64,000 nucleotides of DNA from Nitrospirales bacterium (GCA_031315865.1 JALDRJ010000002.1:3012001-3076000), one strand, 5' to 3'. Positions 37,415 through 47,000 are shown, counted from the stretch's first letter. The notes: generated by a model not told the origin, from the sequence alone. Program-made: numbers and translations.

Positions 37415-37744
37415 TTATGAATCTTTCGTCTGAGTATGAACGGTATGTTCCAATTCACTGATTCGGTCTAACAATTCGAGGGCCACGGCGACTCCAGCCC
37501 AATTGATGCCCAAATCCCTATGCAAGCGTAGCGCGGACGACAGGCGTTCGGCGGCATCGGTCGAGAAAAACTCTTCGCCTTGCATGTTCGTATGCGTGAC
37601 CTGGATGAGTTCCCAGCTTAAACAGACGTCTAGGAGCTCATGTCCAATGCCTAGACAGGTACATAATTCTTCTCGACGGTAGGATTCAGGCTGAAAGAGT
37701 TCGGCGATAACCTGATCAATATCCGGATTCAGTTCATCAGGCAT
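37415..37744 (-). CDS. cbpM: Chaperone modulatory protein, CbpM-like
   Basis: Small helical protein of 109 residues resembling CbpM, the MerR_2-like partner that binds the J domain of CbpA and restrains it. Seen: an N-terminal winged-helix-like segment (YRREELCTCLGIGHELLDVCLSWELI) and a C-terminal coiled coil (VALELLDRISELEHTV). Its ATG overlaps the end of the cbpA gene by 8 bases, giving coupled translation as is usual for this pair. Assignment rests on both sequence pattern and position. Confidence 0.82.
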   Translation of the reverse strand: MPDELNPDIDQVIAELFQPESYRREELCTCLGIGHELLDVCLSWELIQVTHTNMQGEEFFSTDAAERLSSALRLHRDLGINWAGVAVALELLDRISELEHTVHTQTKDS

Positions 37745-38702
37745 GGCTAGCCTCCTTGATGAGATGGGCTCTGGGATTCGGGTGATCGATGGCTTTCAAT
37801 TGTTCGTACAGCTGTTGTTCTTGTGTGCTTATCTCAGAAGGCATGATGATCTGAAGAGTCACGATCTGATCGCCATGCTTTCCGTCACGTGAGGGTAAAC
37901 CCTTCCCGCGTACTCGCATTTTGCTATTGGCTTGACTATTTGGCGGAATTTTTAAACGAACGGAACCTGTGAGCGTGGGGACTTCCACTTCAGTTCCAAG
38001 CGCGGCTTCCCATGGCCATAATGGGAGCGTGACGACAAGATTGCTGCCTTGTCGTTGAAAAACCGGATGCGGCGAGGCATGAATGCGTAAATACAAATCC
38101 CCCGAGGGGCCGCCTCCTCGACCAGGTGCTCCCTTCCCTTTGACGCGAAGTCGCTCCCCGTCTTTCACGCCTTTTGGAATCCGAACATCAATGGTATGGG
38201 GCTTACCTTCCGAATCTGATAATTCCAGCCGGCGTGTCGTTCCCGTAAAAAAATCTCGCAGCGGAAGTTCAACCGTTGCTTCAAGATCTGCTCCAGGCAT
38301 TGCAAAGCCCCGAAAAGAGGCCCCCTCTTTTTTGGCTTGTTTTCCGAAAAGCTCTGAAAAGAAATCGCTATAATCGCCTTCTTTCCCCTGAGAATAGAAG
38401 GTTTCCCATCCTCCCTGAGGTCCGCGTGCGTCGGCTTCTTGCTGGGCACGCTGATAGGCTTCGGCTTCTTTCCACTGAAAACCAAATTGATCGTATTTTT
38501 TCCTGCTGTCCTCATCGCGTAAGACCTCGTAGGCCTCATTGAGTTCTTTAAACTTCTTCTCCATTTCCACTTTTTGAGGTCCGGGATGAAGATCAGGGTG
38601 ATATTTTCTCGCTAAACGACGGAAGGCTTTTTTGAGCTCTTCAGCCGTGGCGGTTTTAGAGACGCCGAGCACATCGTAATAATCGCGTGGAGTGGAGGTC
38701 AT
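37737..38702 (-). CDS. cbpA: DnaJ-like co-chaperone CbpA (curved DNA-binding protein)
   Basis: J-domain co-chaperone of 321 residues that stimulates DnaK and, in E. coli, also binds curved DNA in stationary phase. The start at 38702 (MTSTPRDYYDVLGVS) has GAGGAA upstream; the frame continues to 38765 without a ribosome site. J domain 1-70 with His-Pro-Asp at 35-37, a short Gly/Gln-poor linker with aromatic residues (about 75-120), then two C-terminal peptide-binding domains. The zinc-finger CxxCxGxG repeats of DnaJ are absent, which separates it from DnaJ proper. Followed by cbpM with overlapping ends. Confidence 0.93.
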   Translation of the reverse strand: MTSTPRDYYDVLGVSKTATAEELKKAFRRLARKYHPDLHPGPQKVEMEKKFKELNEAYEVLRDEDSRKKYDQFGFQWKEAEAYQRAQQEADARGPQGGWETFYSQGKEGDYSDFFSELFGKQAKKEGASFRGFAMPGADLEATVELPLRDFFTGTTRRLELSDSEGKPHTIDVRIPKGVKDGERLRVKGKGAPGRGGGPSGDLYLRIHASPHPVFQRQGSNLVVTLPLWPWEAALGTEVEVPTLTGSVRLKIPPNSQANSKMRVRGKGLPSRDGKHGDQIVTLQIIMPSEISTQEQQLYEQLKAIDHPNPRAHLIKEASHA

Positions 38703-38930
38703 TGTGTTGGTTATTCCTCTAGTGTTTGCATATCTACGATCCAGATAACCTCGATATGCTGTCACGGTACATGAATAATGTGAAATCTATCAAACCTGTC
38801 TGAGCAAAGAAACCCACCATGCCTCCTGTGTGGCGCGATCCCTTCTCAGGCTCGAACGAAACGTGAAGCCGTCGCTGGGGTATTCCGGTATCGTTGTTGG
38901 CTCATCACCACTTTTATGGTAGGAACAATT

Positions 38931-39635
38931 ATGTCGTTGTGGCATGCACAGACTTCGATGAGCCGTCCGCCGGAACGGCAAGTGGAGCGAGACCGGATGG
39001 TCGATGAGCAGATTGTGGCTCGCGGCATCAAGAGCGAAACGGTCACCTCTGCGATGCGGCAGGTTCCTCGACATCGTTTTGTGCTGTCGAGCCATCAGTT
39101 AGAAGCGTATGAAGATTACCCGTTATCGATTGATTACCATCAGACGATTTCGCAACCCTACATTGTGGCGTTGATGACCGAAGCCCTAGCCTTGGAATCC
39201 AAGAGCAAAGTCTTGGAAATCGGCACGGGGTGTGGCTATCAAACGGCGGTTCTAGCGCATATTGTTGACCGGGTGTTCACGATCGAAATCGTTGCGCCAT
39301 TGGCTCGACGTGCAGACAGCATTCTTCATGAATTGCAGTTTGACAATATCTCTGTCCGGGTAGGTGATGGATATCAAGGTTGGCCCGAAGAAGGACCTTT
39401 TGACGCGATTATCCTCACGGCGGCTCCCGAATCTGTTCCCGATCCATTGTTGGAGCAACTCCAAATAGGTGGGCGATTCATTCTTCCATTGGGAGGGACG
39501 TCCCAAACCCTGGTTCTCTTTCATCGCACAGAAAGAGGGCTTGTTCAACGTCAGATTTTGGCCGTCTCATTCGTGCCAATGACTGGGCAGGCTCAAACAG
39601 GCTCGTCGTCAAACCGGAACAACGATCCTCCCTAA
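38931..39635 (+). CDS. pcm: Protein-L-isoaspartate O-methyltransferase
   Basis: SAM-dependent repair enzyme that methylates isoaspartyl residues in aged proteins, 234 residues. Of two possible Met starts, the ATG at 38931 has TAGGA six bases before it. Family motifs: MVDEQIVARGI, AYEDYPLSIDYHQTISQPYIVALM (substrate loop with the conserved QTISQP), the SAM-binding VLEIGTGCGYQTAVLA, and GGRFILPLG. The last 20 residues are polar and may be disordered. It is divergent from cbpA, and converges with a cytochrome gene. Protein repair fits the surrounding stress functions. Confidence 0.94.
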   Translation: MSLWHAQTSMSRPPERQVERDRMVDEQIVARGIKSETVTSAMRQVPRHRFVLSSHQLEAYEDYPLSIDYHQTISQPYIVALMTEALALESKSKVLEIGTGCGYQTAVLAHIVDRVFTIEIVAPLARRADSILHELQFDNISVRVGDGYQGWPEEGPFDAIILTAAPESVPDPLLEQLQIGGRFILPLGGTSQTLVLFHRTERGLVQRQILAVSFVPMTGQAQTGSSSNRNNDPP

Positions 39636-39757
39636 TTTGATTCAACAGATGCGTATAAGGGGGTGAGTCAACTGTCGAAAATCTGTCAAGACCTTCCGAC
39701 TCTCTTAATGGACCTGTCAAACGGACTTCCTCGCGATAGTTGCACAATGAGAATTTT

Positions 39758-40228
39758 CTACTTCTTTTCTTTGGGGCTTTGTGTTTCTTGAATCGATTCG
39801 AGATAGGTCAATAATTGCCAGATACGACCTCGAACCTGATCGGCCCATTCCGTTTCTGTCGATACGTCATCACCGGGACTCTGAAACCAGAGCCCCCAAA
39901 CCGGCATATCCCGAGGACCATGCGTGTTGACTTCTTCCCTGCCATCAATGATGCGATACGTCCGCCAGAATGGGAACTCTCCTCCATGTCTCTGGCTCAA
40001 GATGGTTAAGTTTGCTGGCCGGACTTTCAGTGAGTCAGCGCGAGGACCATTGCCTTGCGCTCGTGGGCCATGACAGAGCGCGCAATACTTTTTGTACAGA
40101 TAACGTCCGCCCTCGATGATCTCATGTTTTTGTGCAAAGCTCGTGACGGCTATCGAATGAATCACGATCATAATCCCGAGCTGAGCGATAATGATTTTCA
40201 TATTTTTATTGCGTGGTGTCTGAGTCAT
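39758..40228 (-). CDS. Monoheme cytochrome c
   Basis: Exported class I cytochrome of 156 residues (147 if started at the second Met, 40201). Signal peptide MKIIIAQLGIMIVIHSIAVTSFA, heme motif CALCHGPRAQGNGP at about residue 49, and a likely Met ligand in DMPVWG. The region between (RTYRIIDGREEVNTHGPRDMP) is longer than in short cytochromes and resembles domains found in nitrite-reductase- or oxidase-linked cytochromes. It stands alone on the minus strand between pcm and Usp copy 6. No ribosome site is strong enough to choose the start. Confidence 0.82.
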   Translation of the reverse strand: MTQTPRNKNMKIIIAQLGIMIVIHSIAVTSFAQKHEIIEGGRYLYKKYCALCHGPRAQGNGPRADSLKVRPANLTILSQRHGGEFPFWRTYRIIDGREEVNTHGPRDMPVWGLWFQSPGDDVSTETEWADQVRGRIWQLLTYLESIQETQSPKEKK

Positions 40229-40571
40229 GATTCACCGCTTTCGATCGGTTGCCGTCTGATTGTCTATGGTACCGAAATTCCTCACAGAAACAACCCATAG
40301 GTCAACAAAAAATACATTCAGTTGAGGTCTCTTTGAAAAAATCGTATGGCTGGAAATCCCTTGGATGTTGACGGTTTTTCCGTGAAGTCTCGCGGACTGG
40401 TCATTCCTGGAAATTTTGGGTGAAACCTTGTTCTGCACTTGTTATTGTTAAGCAGTATGCACCATTCCCTTCACCTCAAGGATGTGTGTCCAGGGTTATC
40501 TATTCGGTCCTTATCCGAGTGGTCGGTCGTTGAGGCCAAGGGTTGCTGAAGAAATCAATGAGGAGACGTGC
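40229..40571. other. Divergent intergenic region between cytochrome c and Usp copy 6
   Basis: The 343 bp hold no supported gene. No sigma-54 pattern with correct spacing is visible, although two of the other stress promoters in the window have one. The GAGGAG ribosome site of Usp copy 6 ends at 40565. A longer Usp frame begins at 40482 but the intervening codons look non-coding. Confidence 0.4.
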
Positions 40572-41531
40572 ATGACGATGAAGATTTTATTAGGAGTTGA
40601 TTTCTCTCGCGACTCGAAAGCCGCGATTCGATTCCTTTCTACGTTGCGGTTTCCCGCCAAGTCAGAATTGTTTTTCGTTCATGTCATTCGCGCCTATCAT
40701 GAATTCGCGATGCTCCATGCTCATGAATTGGAAGATGGAATTTCTGTTCTGCAACAAAAGCATTATGTACGAGCTCAACGACATCTCACCAAACTTGCAG
40801 AACAGTTTGTCGATCCGGCCTTACAAGTACAGACTGTCGTTCAAGAAGGAAATCCTGGAAGAGAAATTCTTGCGTTGCTTGAACAGGAGCAATGCCATCT
40901 TGCGGTCCTGGGGACACGCGGTCTTTCGAGTATTGAACGCTTCCTGCTGGGGAGCGTGAGTGAATGGGTCCTTCAAGAAGCCCCCTGCTCGATCCTGGTG
41001 GTGCGTGGTTCTGGCCGAAGAGGGAAGCGGGGTTGGCGAGTCTTGGTCGCGACGGACGGTTCTTCCGAAGCACAAGCGGCGCTCGAGATGCTGAACACGT
41101 TACAATTTCCGCCTGCGTCCGAAGTTTTCGTCTTTCATGTCGTCGAGGGCACGGATTACCGAGTGGTGCAGGATGACTTTCGACGCCTAGCAGTGGATGC
41201 GTCTGGTCAGGTGGACCTTGCTGATATTATGGAAACCATTCAAATGCGTAAGGAGGTCGAAGGCCTTGCTTTGGTCAAGGAAGCCAAAAAAGGGCTGTTT
41301 AACAGACATGGAAAGCAGGGCCATATTTCTTCAGGCCATGCTGCGGAAGAAATTCTCAGAGCTGCTCGCCGGTTCAGAGCAGACTTGATTGTGATGGGGT
41401 CCCGTGGGCTTACTGGGCTTAAACGGCAATTCTTAGGAAGTGTTTCCACTCGAGTAGCACGACACGCCGAATGTTCGGTCCTAGTCGTTCGACGGCCCAA
41501 AAAAGACAGTAAAGCCTTGAATAGTGACTGA
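40572..41531 (+). CDS. Tandem universal stress protein (Usp copy 6)
   Basis: Two fused UspA domains, 319 residues from the ATG at 40572, fixed by GAGGAG six bases before it. Complete loops GTRGLSSIERFLLGS and GSRGLTGLKRQFLGS in the two halves. Closest relative in the window is Usp copy 5, read from the opposite strand 3.5 kb away. It is the last of six tandem Usp genes in about 25 kb. The next gene on the strand is a receiver protein 178 bp on, with its own sigma-54-like promoter between. Confidence 0.9.
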   Translation: MTMKILLGVDFSRDSKAAIRFLSTLRFPAKSELFFVHVIRAYHEFAMLHAHELEDGISVLQQKHYVRAQRHLTKLAEQFVDPALQVQTVVQEGNPGREILALLEQEQCHLAVLGTRGLSSIERFLLGSVSEWVLQEAPCSILVVRGSGRRGKRGWRVLVATDGSSEAQAALEMLNTLQFPPASEVFVFHVVEGTDYRVVQDDFRRLAVDASGQVDLADIMETIQMRKEVEGLALVKEAKKGLFNRHGKQGHISSGHAAEEILRAARRFRADLIVMGSRGLTGLKRQFLGSVSTRVARHAECSVLVVRRPKKDSKALNSD

Positions 41532-41630
41532 GGTCTACCTTGTTCGAAAACTCATCGTACGCTGAGGAAATTTGCCCCGGTTTTTCCCATGAAAGTATTT
41601 AGTCACATGTTTTTTGGCTTGAATTCGTTA

Positions 41631-41646
41631 TGGCATTAACTTTGCT
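41631..41646 (+). promoter_or_regulatory. Sigma-54-like promoter before the receiver/activator pair
   Basis: TGGCAT-TAACT-TTGCT keeps GG and GC exactly 12 apart and differs from the consensus at the last base of the -24 block (T for C) and at the base before it (A for T). The predicted start is near 41657, 52 bases before the GTG at 41709. It would make the activator gene itself sigma-54 dependent, allowing autoregulation. Confidence 0.5.
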
Positions 41647-41708
41647 CTCTTTAGCGGCCACGAGCGAATACATGATAAGCCCAGGGCGTTCGATCGGAGG
41701 GCCGTTGT

Positions 41709-42140
41709 GTGAGTTTGGAATGTGGACGTTCTCAGACCTGCATGTGTCAGATACTCGTGGTGGATAATGACCCGGCAATGAGAAGTCTGCTTGTTGATGA
41801 ACTGAGCGATAATGGCTGTCAGGTTGTCGAATCCCCTGACGGGTGCGATGCTCTGGCCAAAGTGAAACTACAGGCATTTAATCTTGTCATTACTGATCTC
41901 AAGATGCCTGGAGGGGGGTATGCGTATTTGAAAAAGATGCTCGCTTCCGTTCAGGACTGTCCTGTAATCCTTATTACGGCATTCGGAAACGCTCAAACGA
42001 GAAAGGATGTGCTGGCTTTTGGCATCTCAGCGTATTTTGACAAACCTGTCCGTGTTAATGAGCTTCGGGCGGCTCTGCAGCGAGTGTGTCCGATCGATAA
42101 ACTTCGAACATGTCAGAATCAAATGATTAAAGATGGATAA
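41709..42140 (+). CDS. Single-domain response regulator
   Basis: Receiver-only protein of 143 residues. It starts at GTG 41709, which follows GGAGGG by 7 bases. Acidic pocket ILVVDNDPAMR, phosphoacceptor Asp63 in ITDLKMP, Thr in LITAFG and Lys in YFDKPV are all present. The first 13 residues contain Cys5, Cys11 and Cys13 ahead of the receiver fold, an odd feature. It lies 45 bp before the sigma-54 activator gene, which itself lacks a receiver domain, so the two may act together as a split NtrC-type regulator. No kinase gene is adjacent. Confidence 0.88.
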   Translation: MSLECGRSQTCMCQILVVDNDPAMRSLLVDELSDNGCQVVESPDGCDALAKVKLQAFNLVITDLKMPGGGYAYLKKMLASVQDCPVILITAFGNAQTRKDVLAFGISAYFDKPVRVNELRAALQRVCPIDKLRTCQNQMIKDG

Positions 42141-42185
42141 AACAATGGTAATCTTGAATGCGTTGTGTGAAAGGAGTCCCGAACG

Positions 42186-43601
42186 ATGGCCGGATCGTTT
42201 TTTAACCCGGAATTAACGGATGATTCGACGGTATCTTCTCGGTTACAGGCTTTAATACTTCTCGCGGATCAGCTTTCTGAGCCGATTGCTATTTTAGATC
42301 CTGATTTAAAGCTCATCTATTCCAATTCATCTACCTCAGGCATGGAGATGCCCTGTCCTCTCTTGCCAGATCAGGTAGGGGAGTCTTTACAGGACGACGA
42401 AGTCAAAGAACCTCGTTGCGCAGTCTGTCCAGCGGAACAGCATTTGGGCCAAGACGACTCTCTCCTCGTCAACGCAGATTCTTCAAGCACTTCTCAAGAT
42501 CACCGGTGTCCATTTCCGACATCATTTCCGGTGCCTGGAGGAGATGGAAGGGTCGGCTTTGTGGTGATGATGGGAAAACATCCACACGAGACGAAAATTT
42601 GGAGGGGAATGTCTCAGGGGCAGCCATATCTCCGTGACCAATCTACGGATGAGGTTGCCCTGTCGCAACCGACACTCATCGGCCAAAGCGACCCTATGCA
42701 ACAATTGATGGAAATGATTCGCTTGGTCGCCCAATCCGAGTCAACGGTCTTGATTGAAGGTGAAAGTGGAACCGGAAAAGAGCTGGTGGCGCGGACAATC
42801 CATAATTTGAGCCCTCGTCGCAATCATCCGTTTGTCGTCGTCGAATGCAGTTCTCTCCCCGAGACTTTATTGGAGAGCGAACTGTTCGGTCATGTCCGCG
42901 GTGCGTTCACCGGGGCTGTTGTCGACCGAAAAGGATTGTTTGAAGAAGCGAAAGGCGGAACGATTTTTTTAGATGAGATTGCCGACACGATTCCCACTTT
43001 TCAAGCAAAACTGTTGCGAGTGTTGCAGGAAGGTGAAATTAAACCCGTTGGTGGAAATCGTCCGATCAAGGTGAACGTCCGCGTGATTTCCGCGTGTAAT
43101 CGATCACTGACCGCACTGGTGGAGAAGCAAGCGTTTCGTTCCGATTTATACTATCGCTTGGCTATCTTGCCATTGGGCGTTCCAGCGCTTCGCGCTCGAC
43201 AGGGAGACATTCCCTTGCTGGCCCAATATTTCTTGGAACAATCGTGTGACAAGAATAACAAGCGAGGATTATCGATTCCGCAAACTACCATGCAAGCGCT
43301 TCTGGCGCATGATTGGCCTGGAAATGTGCGTGAATTAGAGAATGTGATTGAACGGGCTGTCGTCATTGCACAATCTTCAACGCTGAGTATTCGCGATGTG
43401 TTTGGAGACGTGCGCATAGATATTGAGAATGAGCAGCCGGGGCTGGGTTCTCTCAGCAAGGCTGCCCGTCAAGCTATCGAAAAGCAAGAAATACTCAAAG
43501 TTCTTCAAGAAACGAACGGTGATAAAACGCACACCGCACGACGGCTGAAAATCAGCCGAGCCAACCTCTACAATAAGTTAAAAGCCTATAACATTCGTTA
43601 A
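42186..43601 (+). CDS. Sigma-54-dependent activator with Cys-bearing PAS-like sensor
   Basis: Enhancer-binding protein of 471 residues without receiver domain. The ATG follows AAAGGAGTCCC. Residues about 20-165 form a PAS-like sensor (EPIAILDPDLKLIYSN) holding four Cys: 57, 78, 81 and 108, with 78/81 as a CxxC, which could bind metal or react to redox change. The AAA+ domain (about 172-400) has GESGTGKE, the intact sigma-54 contact loop GAFTGA, GGTIFLDE, and WPGNVRELENV. Fis-type HTH at the end (THTARRLKISRANLYNKL). The next gene, 498 bp on, is the giant multicopper oxidase with a perfect sigma-54 promoter, the obvious target. Confidence 0.94.
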   Translation: MAGSFFNPELTDDSTVSSRLQALILLADQLSEPIAILDPDLKLIYSNSSTSGMEMPCPLLPDQVGESLQDDEVKEPRCAVCPAEQHLGQDDSLLVNADSSSTSQDHRCPFPTSFPVPGGDGRVGFVVMMGKHPHETKIWRGMSQGQPYLRDQSTDEVALSQPTLIGQSDPMQQLMEMIRLVAQSESTVLIEGESGTGKELVARTIHNLSPRRNHPFVVVECSSLPETLLESELFGHVRGAFTGAVVDRKGLFEEAKGGTIFLDEIADTIPTFQAKLLRVLQEGEIKPVGGNRPIKVNVRVISACNRSLTALVEKQAFRSDLYYRLAILPLGVPALRARQGDIPLLAQYFLEQSCDKNNKRGLSIPQTTMQALLAHDWPGNVRELENVIERAVVIAQSSTLSIRDVFGDVRIDIENEQPGLGSLSKAARQAIEKQEILKVLQETNGDKTHTARRLKISRANLYNKLKAYNIR

Positions 43602-43644
43602 AGATTGTACGGGTTGCCCCATTTTCCCCCAAATTACACTCCTG

Positions 43645-43668
43645 TGTGTCCAAAAAAATAGACATTGT
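43645..43668 (+). repeat. First copy of a 24-bp direct repeat, probable activator site
   Basis: The 24 bases starting TGTGTCCAAA and ending ACATTGT match the copy at 43712-43735 in 19 of 24 positions (shared TGTGT, CAAA, AATAGA, TTGT). Copies are 67 bp apart, about six helical turns. The centre lies about 199 bases before the predicted start of the oxidase promoter. Confidence 0.55.
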
Positions 43669-43711
43669 AAATGATTGAGATTGTTGAAGATTGCTTCTCG
43701 ATTTTCAGAAG

Positions 43712-43735
43712 TGTGTACAAATTAATAGAGTTTGT
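43712..43735 (+). repeat. Second copy of the 24-bp direct repeat
   Basis: Second copy, with ACAAA (43717) and TTTGT (43731) forming a 5-bp dyad around 9 bases, as a dimeric HTH would bind. The centre lies about 132 bases upstream of the predicted transcription start, typical for a sigma-54 enhancer. The rest of 43602-44099 holds no gene; an 81-codon minus frame (43722-43967) crosses these sites and is not supported. Confidence 0.55.
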
Positions 43736-43828
43736 CGCGACTGGTGTTCGTTACTTTGTTGCATGCCTTGGCAAGTAAATAGCTCTGCCCCATTGCCAGG
43801 AAAACGTCACATTTATCGTTAGAGATCG

Positions 43829-43846
43829 TTGGCACCAAGGTTGCTT
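43829..43846 (+). promoter_or_regulatory. Sigma-54 promoter of the multicopper oxidase
   Basis: TTGGCAC-CAAGG-TTGCTT matches the -24/-12 consensus exactly, with GG and GC 12 apart. The predicted start is near 43856, leaving a leader of about 244 bases before the ATG at 44100. The gene just upstream encodes a sigma-54 activator and two direct repeats lie at about -199 and -132, so every part of a sigma-54 switch is present in order. Confidence 0.8.
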
Positions 43847-44099
43847 TACTAGGAGTTTGTCGGTGAAGAGCCTGGGTGTGATGGACCGGCCTCCGGAGTG
43901 CCCAATTCTCCTGAACAAGGATACTCTTCACCGACACTTTGTCGAGTGTTTCCTGAACCTGGATCATGCGTTGTCCGATGCTCAGACATCTTAAAGCTTT
44001 GAACTCTTCGTGCAGAAGAAATTCTCAGTCAGTAGTTCGATGTATGGCGACATATTCTATCGTCTTGATGTATCCACTAAATTGTAAGGAGGCCGTGTA

Positions 44100-47000
44100 A
44101 TGTTTACTCGTAGAAGTACAACGTTTCGTGCGAGATGGTTGCTCGGAGCCCTGGGAGGAGCCTTGCTTCTGGGATCTCCCTCTCTGATTCTTGCCGAAGA
44201 CTCAATAGCCGACGTCCATTCCGTGTCGATGAATCATGAAAACAGTACGGGGTGGGCGGAGCGCTTGAAGGGGCAAACGATCGTTGAAAATTCAGTCGAA
44301 GGTCGAGCTGAGCGCGCCGCAATGGTTGAGCTTCAGCATCAGCGTTTAATGGAGCAGATGCAAAAAGAGATGGGGCATTCTCGGCACCAAGAGCATAACA
44401 CGGGAGCCTATAATTCCATGTCGATGATGCATCAATATGGTGCTGGACCAGCCAATGGCTTATTGGCTACCACGACTGGTGCAGAGCCGGTCTCTGACCG
44501 AGGGGGGCGGTGTCCGGCGACTGCACCGGTGAAAGAATATGATATTTCGGCCATCAACGTGGAAATTTCTTTAAATCAATGGCTGGATTACTATCCAGGG
44601 TATATGTACTCCCTGACCGAAAACATTGAGAAGGTTCGTGAAGAAGAAGCCAGGAATGCGGAGGCTCGTGAGTCTGAGGGCCATAGTAACCCCGGAGCAG
44701 TGAAAAACGGGATCCAGGATCAATGGATTCAACCGCTCGTGATTCGCGGGAATCAAGGCGATTGCGTAAAGATTACTCTTCGCAACAAGTTAGAGTTCGG
44801 AGAAGATGTGAGTCTCCATATCAATGGTTCGGACATGGTGATGAGCAAAAGCGGTCTCCCTGCCACCACGACGAATCCTGAAGCGATCGCGTATGGGCCC
44901 CGTGAAGATGCTGAAGAGGGGGATAAACCCGAACCGATCAAGATGGAATGGTACATTTCCCCTGATGCTCAGGAGGGCGGCCGGCAATTCCACACCTATA
45001 GCAATGATCGGGAATTGACGGTGATGGGGCTTTTCGGTGTGTTCGTCATCGAGCCACGCGGCTCGAAATACTGGGAGCCATTGGGAACCGGCCCGGCGAC
45101 CGAAGCCCGGAGCGGCTGGCAGGTCATGATTGAAAATGGAACGGGTCCGGACTTCCGGGAGTTTGTGTTGATTTATCATGAGGTCGGTGATGAAGCGTTT
45201 CGGCCTGTGAACAAGCATGGGGACTTCCTTCCGCAACGCGATCCGCTTTCAGATGCCTATCGGCCAGGCGCCCGTGCCTTGAATTATCGAAGCGAGCCGT
45301 TCGGCATTAACAACATGCATGTGCAGCATGAATACTTTGGTTTTGAGGATGAATCGATGGCGTATAGCTCCTATACGTTTGGCGATGCGGCTCCGACGAT
45401 TCCACGGAGTTATTTGGGTGATCCAGCCAAGTTCCGTGTCGTTCACGGCGGATCTGAAGTCTTTCATTCCCACCATCCTCATGGTGGGTCCATCCGGTGG
45501 CAACGGAGTCCTCGAGCGACGCAAATGCCGGTATGGAACACTGGTCAGAATGGTCCTGTGAAATATCCGATCGTCCGAACCAAGTCGGACCGGGTTGATG
45601 TCGAAGTCATCGGGCCAGCCGAGGCTTTAGATTTGGAAACGGAATGTGGGTCCGGCCTGTGCCAATGGCTTGCCGGAGATTTCTTGTTCCACTGCCATGT
45701 AGCTCATCACTATGTGGCCGGAATGTGGGGGTATTGGAGAGTCTATAACACGTTGCAAACTCCTGGCGTGCAGAATGATGTGATGCCGCCATTGCGAGAA
45801 TTGCCGGATCGGCTTGACCGAATCCAGAAACCAGTGACCTCGGATCAACTGGTCGGGAAAACGGTGAACTGGTTTGGTCGAAAATTCAAAATCGTGGAAT
45901 CGGGCAAGAACGATTGGAAGTCGAATCCTGCAGTCGTGACTCTCAAAGACTGGGTGGAAATGCAGCTTGCCAACCAGGGAGTCCCGGGAAACACGAAGGA
46001 TGAGTTGGGGCAACTTAAATCCTATGATGCGACGGTGCTGGACTGGGTATGGGATGGTAAAAAAGCCATGAGTGAAAAAGAACCCACGCTCGGCCAGAAT
46101 CCGAAATACCAACCTGAATGGCAGGGATATCAGCCAGGAGAACGTCGAGCGATTTGGTTTGAGCCGACGACAGGGAAAGTGGCCTGGCCATGGTTGACCC
46201 CACACTTTGGGAAGCGGGCTCCATTTTCAAACGATCATAACCCGGCTCCATGGTTGGAAATGATTCGCTTGAATGATGATGGCACGCGATCGGTCGGACC
46301 GGCCAAGCCCGGTGAAAACGGCAATTGGAGCCTATGTCCAAATCGTGCGGGTTCGCAAGATTACAATGTGCATTTTATTAAACTGCCGATTGAGTTGTCG
46401 GCGGCTGAGGGTGATCAAGAGGCGATCGTCGATCCCAACGGACTCTTGTATGTCGTCCATGAAGAAGAGGCTGAAGTTCGAGCCAATAATGACAAGAAAT
46501 TCCCGTTGGTGGTTCGGGCGAATGTGTATGACTGTATTGATTGGACCCTGACGAGCGAATGGTTGGATGACGATATTACGAACTTCCAATCATCCAAGAT
46601 TAACACGCATTTTCATTTCTTTCAGTTTGATAACCAGGCCTCAGATGGGGTGATTTCCGGATTCTCGTACGAGCAGTCGATGCGACCCTTTACCCAGTTC
46701 AAGAAAGACAAGAAAAAAGGGTTGCCTGTACCGATGAACGCGAAAGTGACGAAGGCCGTGAAAAAAGGGCAAAAGTCAATCGAGATTACCAATGCCAAGC
46801 AGTACCATGTCGGCATTCCAATCCTGATCGGTGCCGATAATGTGAAGGGTCAGGAAGTGCGTCGGATTGCCAAAATCGGTGATAACAGCCTGACGTTTAC
46901 TGAAGCGTTGAAACATGATCATCCTGTTGGAGAGATCGTGACGGTTGAATATGTCAGACAACGGTTCTGGGTCGATGCCGACGTGGGAAGCGTGTTCTGG

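Noticed and set aside
43722-43967. 81-codon minus frame upstream of the multicopper oxidase
   Set aside because: Runs across the direct repeat and the sigma-54 promoter on the opposite strand, with no ribosome site.
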